A DNA stretch of 64,000 nt. Origin: Nitrospirota bacterium (lineage in GTDB: Bacteria > Nitrospirota > Thermodesulfovibrionia > UBA6902). A model generated the notes under the pieces. It saw only the letters and a list, made by a program, of their open reading frames with translations. It was not told the DNA's origin and made no database searches. Location of the stretch: NCBI GenBank assembly GCA_016207885.1, contig JACQZE010000004.1, positions 113,652 through 177,651 of the forward strand. The letters run 5' to 3'. Below, piece by piece: positions 62,235 to 64,000 of the stretch; position 1 is the first letter of the stretch; the number at the start of each line of letters is the position of its first letter. Both the position numbers and the translations under genes were made by a program.

Positions 62235-63629
62235 TTAAAAAGGAAAACGTTTTCCGATTATCCCTTCAGCGACATCTATACCGGACTCCATCGTATGATC
62301 CATATTGTAATACTTGAACATCCCGTTCCTGCCTGTGATATGAAGGTTCTTGAAGTTATCCAGATAATCGATCAGCTTTTTGTAATGCTTCTCATACCCG
62401 ACCTCAAAAAGCGGATAAGTCTTGGGCACTCTGACAACGCAGCTGTCTATCACTTCTGATGCCTGTATGAAACCGAGCCTGACAAGCTGTTTTACTGTTA
62501 TAGAGGTAAGTTCCTTATCATCTGTCTTCCAGATGTCATCGCCTTCAAAACAGAAGTATTCACATACAAAGTGTGTCTTTCCTTCAGGCGCCATCTCAGG
62601 GCTCCAGTTCTTGGGCTCATGTATCCTTCCAAGTGAAAAACCCTTCTCGGGAATGTATATCCATGTAAGGTCGGTCAGCTTCTCGCGGTCAACCATGATC
62701 GTTACAAGGACAAGATCCCTGTATTTGAGGCTTGAAGCGGCCTCAAGCACATCTTCAGGAGGAGCGGGGCTTAACATCTTAACAAGGCTTGTTACGGGAA
62801 TGCTTGATACAAACTCCCTTGCTTCAATATCATAAACATGATCACAATTCTCCGCGATCGCGCTGAGAACGGTAAAATCCTTATGAATGATCTTTGTGAC
62901 CCTTGTTCCGGTCATAACGGTGTTAGACTTCTCTATCTCTTCTTTCAGCCTGTCCGATAGATATCCTATCCCCGGAGAAGGGTAAATAAAATTGCTGGCA
63001 AGGGTGGGAACCTCCTTGCCGCTGAATTTAAAGAAGGCATTCTTTATAGCGACCCAGAGCGAGAGGCCCCTGATCCTCTGAGAGACCCACTCCTCGCTTA
63101 TTCTGCTGCAGTCGATCCCCCAAACCTTCTCGCTGTAATCCTTGAAGTAGAGATTGAACATCGTGCGGCTGAAGTTGTTCACAACCCAGTCCTCAAGAGA
63201 GATGTTCACAGGTGTTATAAAAATGCCCTTGACCTTCTCTTTAATATAGCCAAATAGGATTTTAGCAGTGGTAGGAATGCCCAACCCGAAGATAGAGTTT
63301 GAAGGCTTCAGCGGATAATCAAAGAACATACCGCGCATATATATCTTGCTCTTCCGGGATACTGCAAGTGATTCATCTTTCAGAAGCCCTTTGACATACT
63401 GCTCTATCTTCTCATTCTTCGTGATAAACCTGTGACCGCCGAGATCAAACCTGAAATCATTATGAATGATGGTCTTTGAAAGCCCGCCCACAGTGGGGTC
63501 GCTTTCAATAACTATGAGGTCTTTTCCTGCGACAGAAAGGGTATGAGCGGCTGAAAGGCCCGCAAGCCCCCCGCCCAGAATCACAACATCTTTTATCCCG
63601 CTTTTAGTGAAGTTAGAATTGATATTCAT
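62235..63629 (-). CDS. FAD-dependent amine oxidoreductase/mutase-like protein
   Basis: This 464-residue flavoprotein has the FAD motif VVILGGGLAGLSAAHTLS, FDLGGHRFITKNEKIEQ, VWGIDCSRISEEWVSQRI and a late GRNGMFKYYNMDHTMESG. It resembles UDP-galactopyranose mutase-like and protoporphyrinogen-oxidase-like enzymes often found in surface-polysaccharide clusters. I start at ATG 63629, which gives a family-like N-terminus; the frame begins at 63662. The gene closes the minus-strand sugar block. Confidence 0.85.
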   Translation of the reverse strand: MNINSNFTKSGIKDVVILGGGLAGLSAAHTLSVAGKDLIVIESDPTVGGLSKTIIHNDFRFDLGGHRFITKNEKIEQYVKGLLKDESLAVSRKSKIYMRGMFFDYPLKPSNSIFGLGIPTTAKILFGYIKEKVKGIFITPVNISLEDWVVNNFSRTMFNLYFKDYSEKVWGIDCSRISEEWVSQRIRGLSLWVAIKNAFFKFSGKEVPTLASNFIYPSPGIGYLSDRLKEEIEKSNTVMTGTRVTKIIHKDFTVLSAIAENCDHVYDIEAREFVSSIPVTSLVKMLSPAPPEDVLEAASSLKYRDLVLVTIMVDREKLTDLTWIYIPEKGFSLGRIHEPKNWSPEMAPEGKTHFVCEYFCFEGDDIWKTDDKELTSITVKQLVRLGFIQASEVIDSCVVRVPKTYPLFEVGYEKHYKKLIDYLDNFKNLHITGRNGMFKYYNMDHTMESGIDVAEGIIGKRFPF

Positions 63630-63646
63630 TTGATTTACAATAAAAA

Positions 63647-63687
63647 ATGCCAGAAAGACCACTCAATATATGCAGCCTTTCTGGCAT
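63647..63687 (-). terminator. Terminator after the Gly-rich gene
   Basis: ATGCCAGAAAG pairs with CTTTCTGGCAT over 11 bp around a 19-nt loop; on minus it is followed by TTTTTATTG. It lies 46 nt past the Gly-rich protein stop and just ahead of the flavoprotein gene. Confidence 0.8.
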
Positions 63688-63733
63688 CAATACATCATGA
63701 TTTAAGAGAACAAATTACTTCAACAACTTACTT

Positions 63734-64000
63734 CTAGTGTCCGTAACCACCAGCTGATGCGCCTTGACCACCCACCGGCGCTCCATAACCACCTGTCGGA
63801 GTTCCATAGCCGCCTGACGGTGCGCCGTAACCACCTGCCGGGTGACCACCAGTCGGAGTTCCATAACCGCCTGATGGTGTACCATAACCGCCTGCCGGGT
63901 GGGCTCCGGTTCCGTAACCACCTGCTGCATGCCCTCCATATCCGCCAGACTGAGTTGTTGCTACTCCGCCGCCTGTTCCCGCATCATTAGGCGCCAAACT
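63734..64000 (-). CDS. C-terminal part of a Gly/Tyr-rich repeat protein, cut by window edge
   Basis: The frame is open to the right end of the window, so only the last 88 residues are seen. After a short APNDAGTGGG lead they consist of imperfect GGYG-based units, for example GGYGTPSGGYGTPTGG and HPAGGYGAP, ending GASAGGYGH. Such low-complexity Gly/Tyr sequences are flexible or condensate-forming, or appear in surface proteins. No function can be assigned. A terminator follows. Confidence 0.72.
   Translation of the reverse strand, partial: SLAPNDAGTGGGVATTQSGGYGGHAAGGYGTGAHPAGGYGTPSGGYGTPTGGHPAGGYGAPSGGYGTPTGGYGAPVGGQGASAGGYGH

Noticed and set aside
63740-63950. Possible CRISPR or tandem-repeat array
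   Set aside because: The repetition is codon-phased Gly/Tyr coding sequence without uniform repeat-spacer structure.

Overview
The window reads as chromosomal DNA of a Gram-negative, probably anaerobic or microaerophilic bacterium of moderate GC content. The outer membrane is indicated by MlaA, an OmpA-type lipoprotein and exosortase. Anaerobic metabolism is indicated by a four-subunit 2-oxoacid:ferredoxin oxidoreductase, a membrane iron-sulphur/flavin protein, many iron-sulphur or radical SAM proteins and a probable selenoprotein. The gene set resembles Nitrospirota (Thermodesulfovibrionia-like) or a deltaproteobacterial lineage. That is inference from gene content, since no marker could be searched. 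There is no phage, insertion sequence or CRISPR array, and no gene-free stretch exceeds 300 bases.

Region 1 (1-4.7 kb, minus strand): a truncated exosortase, a small unknown protein, rdgB and pdxA, then a MITE-like inverted-repeat element, ridA, a 29-residue Cys-rich micropeptide gene and a BaiN-type flavoprotein. Region 2 (4.7-12.3 kb): a His-rich CDF metal transporter on plus, then a tight six-gene minus-strand cluster chrB-chrA-DUF2148-MFS-HD-MFS. It is preceded by a near-consensus promoter that would give an almost leaderless chrB mRNA. Region 3 (12.3-20.5 kb): a nucleotidyltransferase-like gene with TPM and LemA; a thioredoxin-like gene with an in-frame TGA exactly at the first active-site cysteine (probable selenocysteine); a small AT-rich islet with an orphan BrnA/CopG-type antitoxin; an HDAC-like deacetylase; a beta-lactamase-fold hydrolase; nfo diverging from a cysteine desulfurase across a perfect palindrome; and a YbhN-type membrane protein.

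Region 4 (20.5-34.2 kb): a Cys-rich 48-residue protein, tRNA-Asn, porCDAB, a DEDD exonuclease, a GAF/HD-GYP phosphodiesterase, MlaA, a Mur ligase, an OmpA lipoprotein, HPP, an M23 endopeptidase, and a complete AmmeMemoRadiSam locus. In that locus Memo and AMMECR1 are fused and carry an export signal, and a 39-residue Tat-like micropeptide lies between the fusion and the radical SAM gene. Region 5 (34.2-42.2 kb): an 1161-residue multi-sensor HD-GYP protein, a PAS-LuxR regulator, a NosR-like FMN/4Fe-4S membrane protein and a translationally coupled membrane spermidine-synthase-like protein that lacks the usual catalytic acid.

Region 6 (42.2-51.4 kb): core information-processing and proteostasis genes: yggU, truB, nrnA, rbfA and infB on minus; rpmB and dciA on plus; clpX, clpP, tig and a DsrE-like gene on minus. 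Region 7 (51.4-64 kb): a surface-polymer and glycosylation block with a GT2/radical SAM pair, GT-C enzymes, tandem DUF1736/TPR membrane proteins, a B12-type radical SAM protein and an FAD oxidoreductase. It is interrupted by a PIN/RHH toxin-antitoxin pair with a clear operator, and it ends in a Gly-rich repeat protein cut by the window edge.
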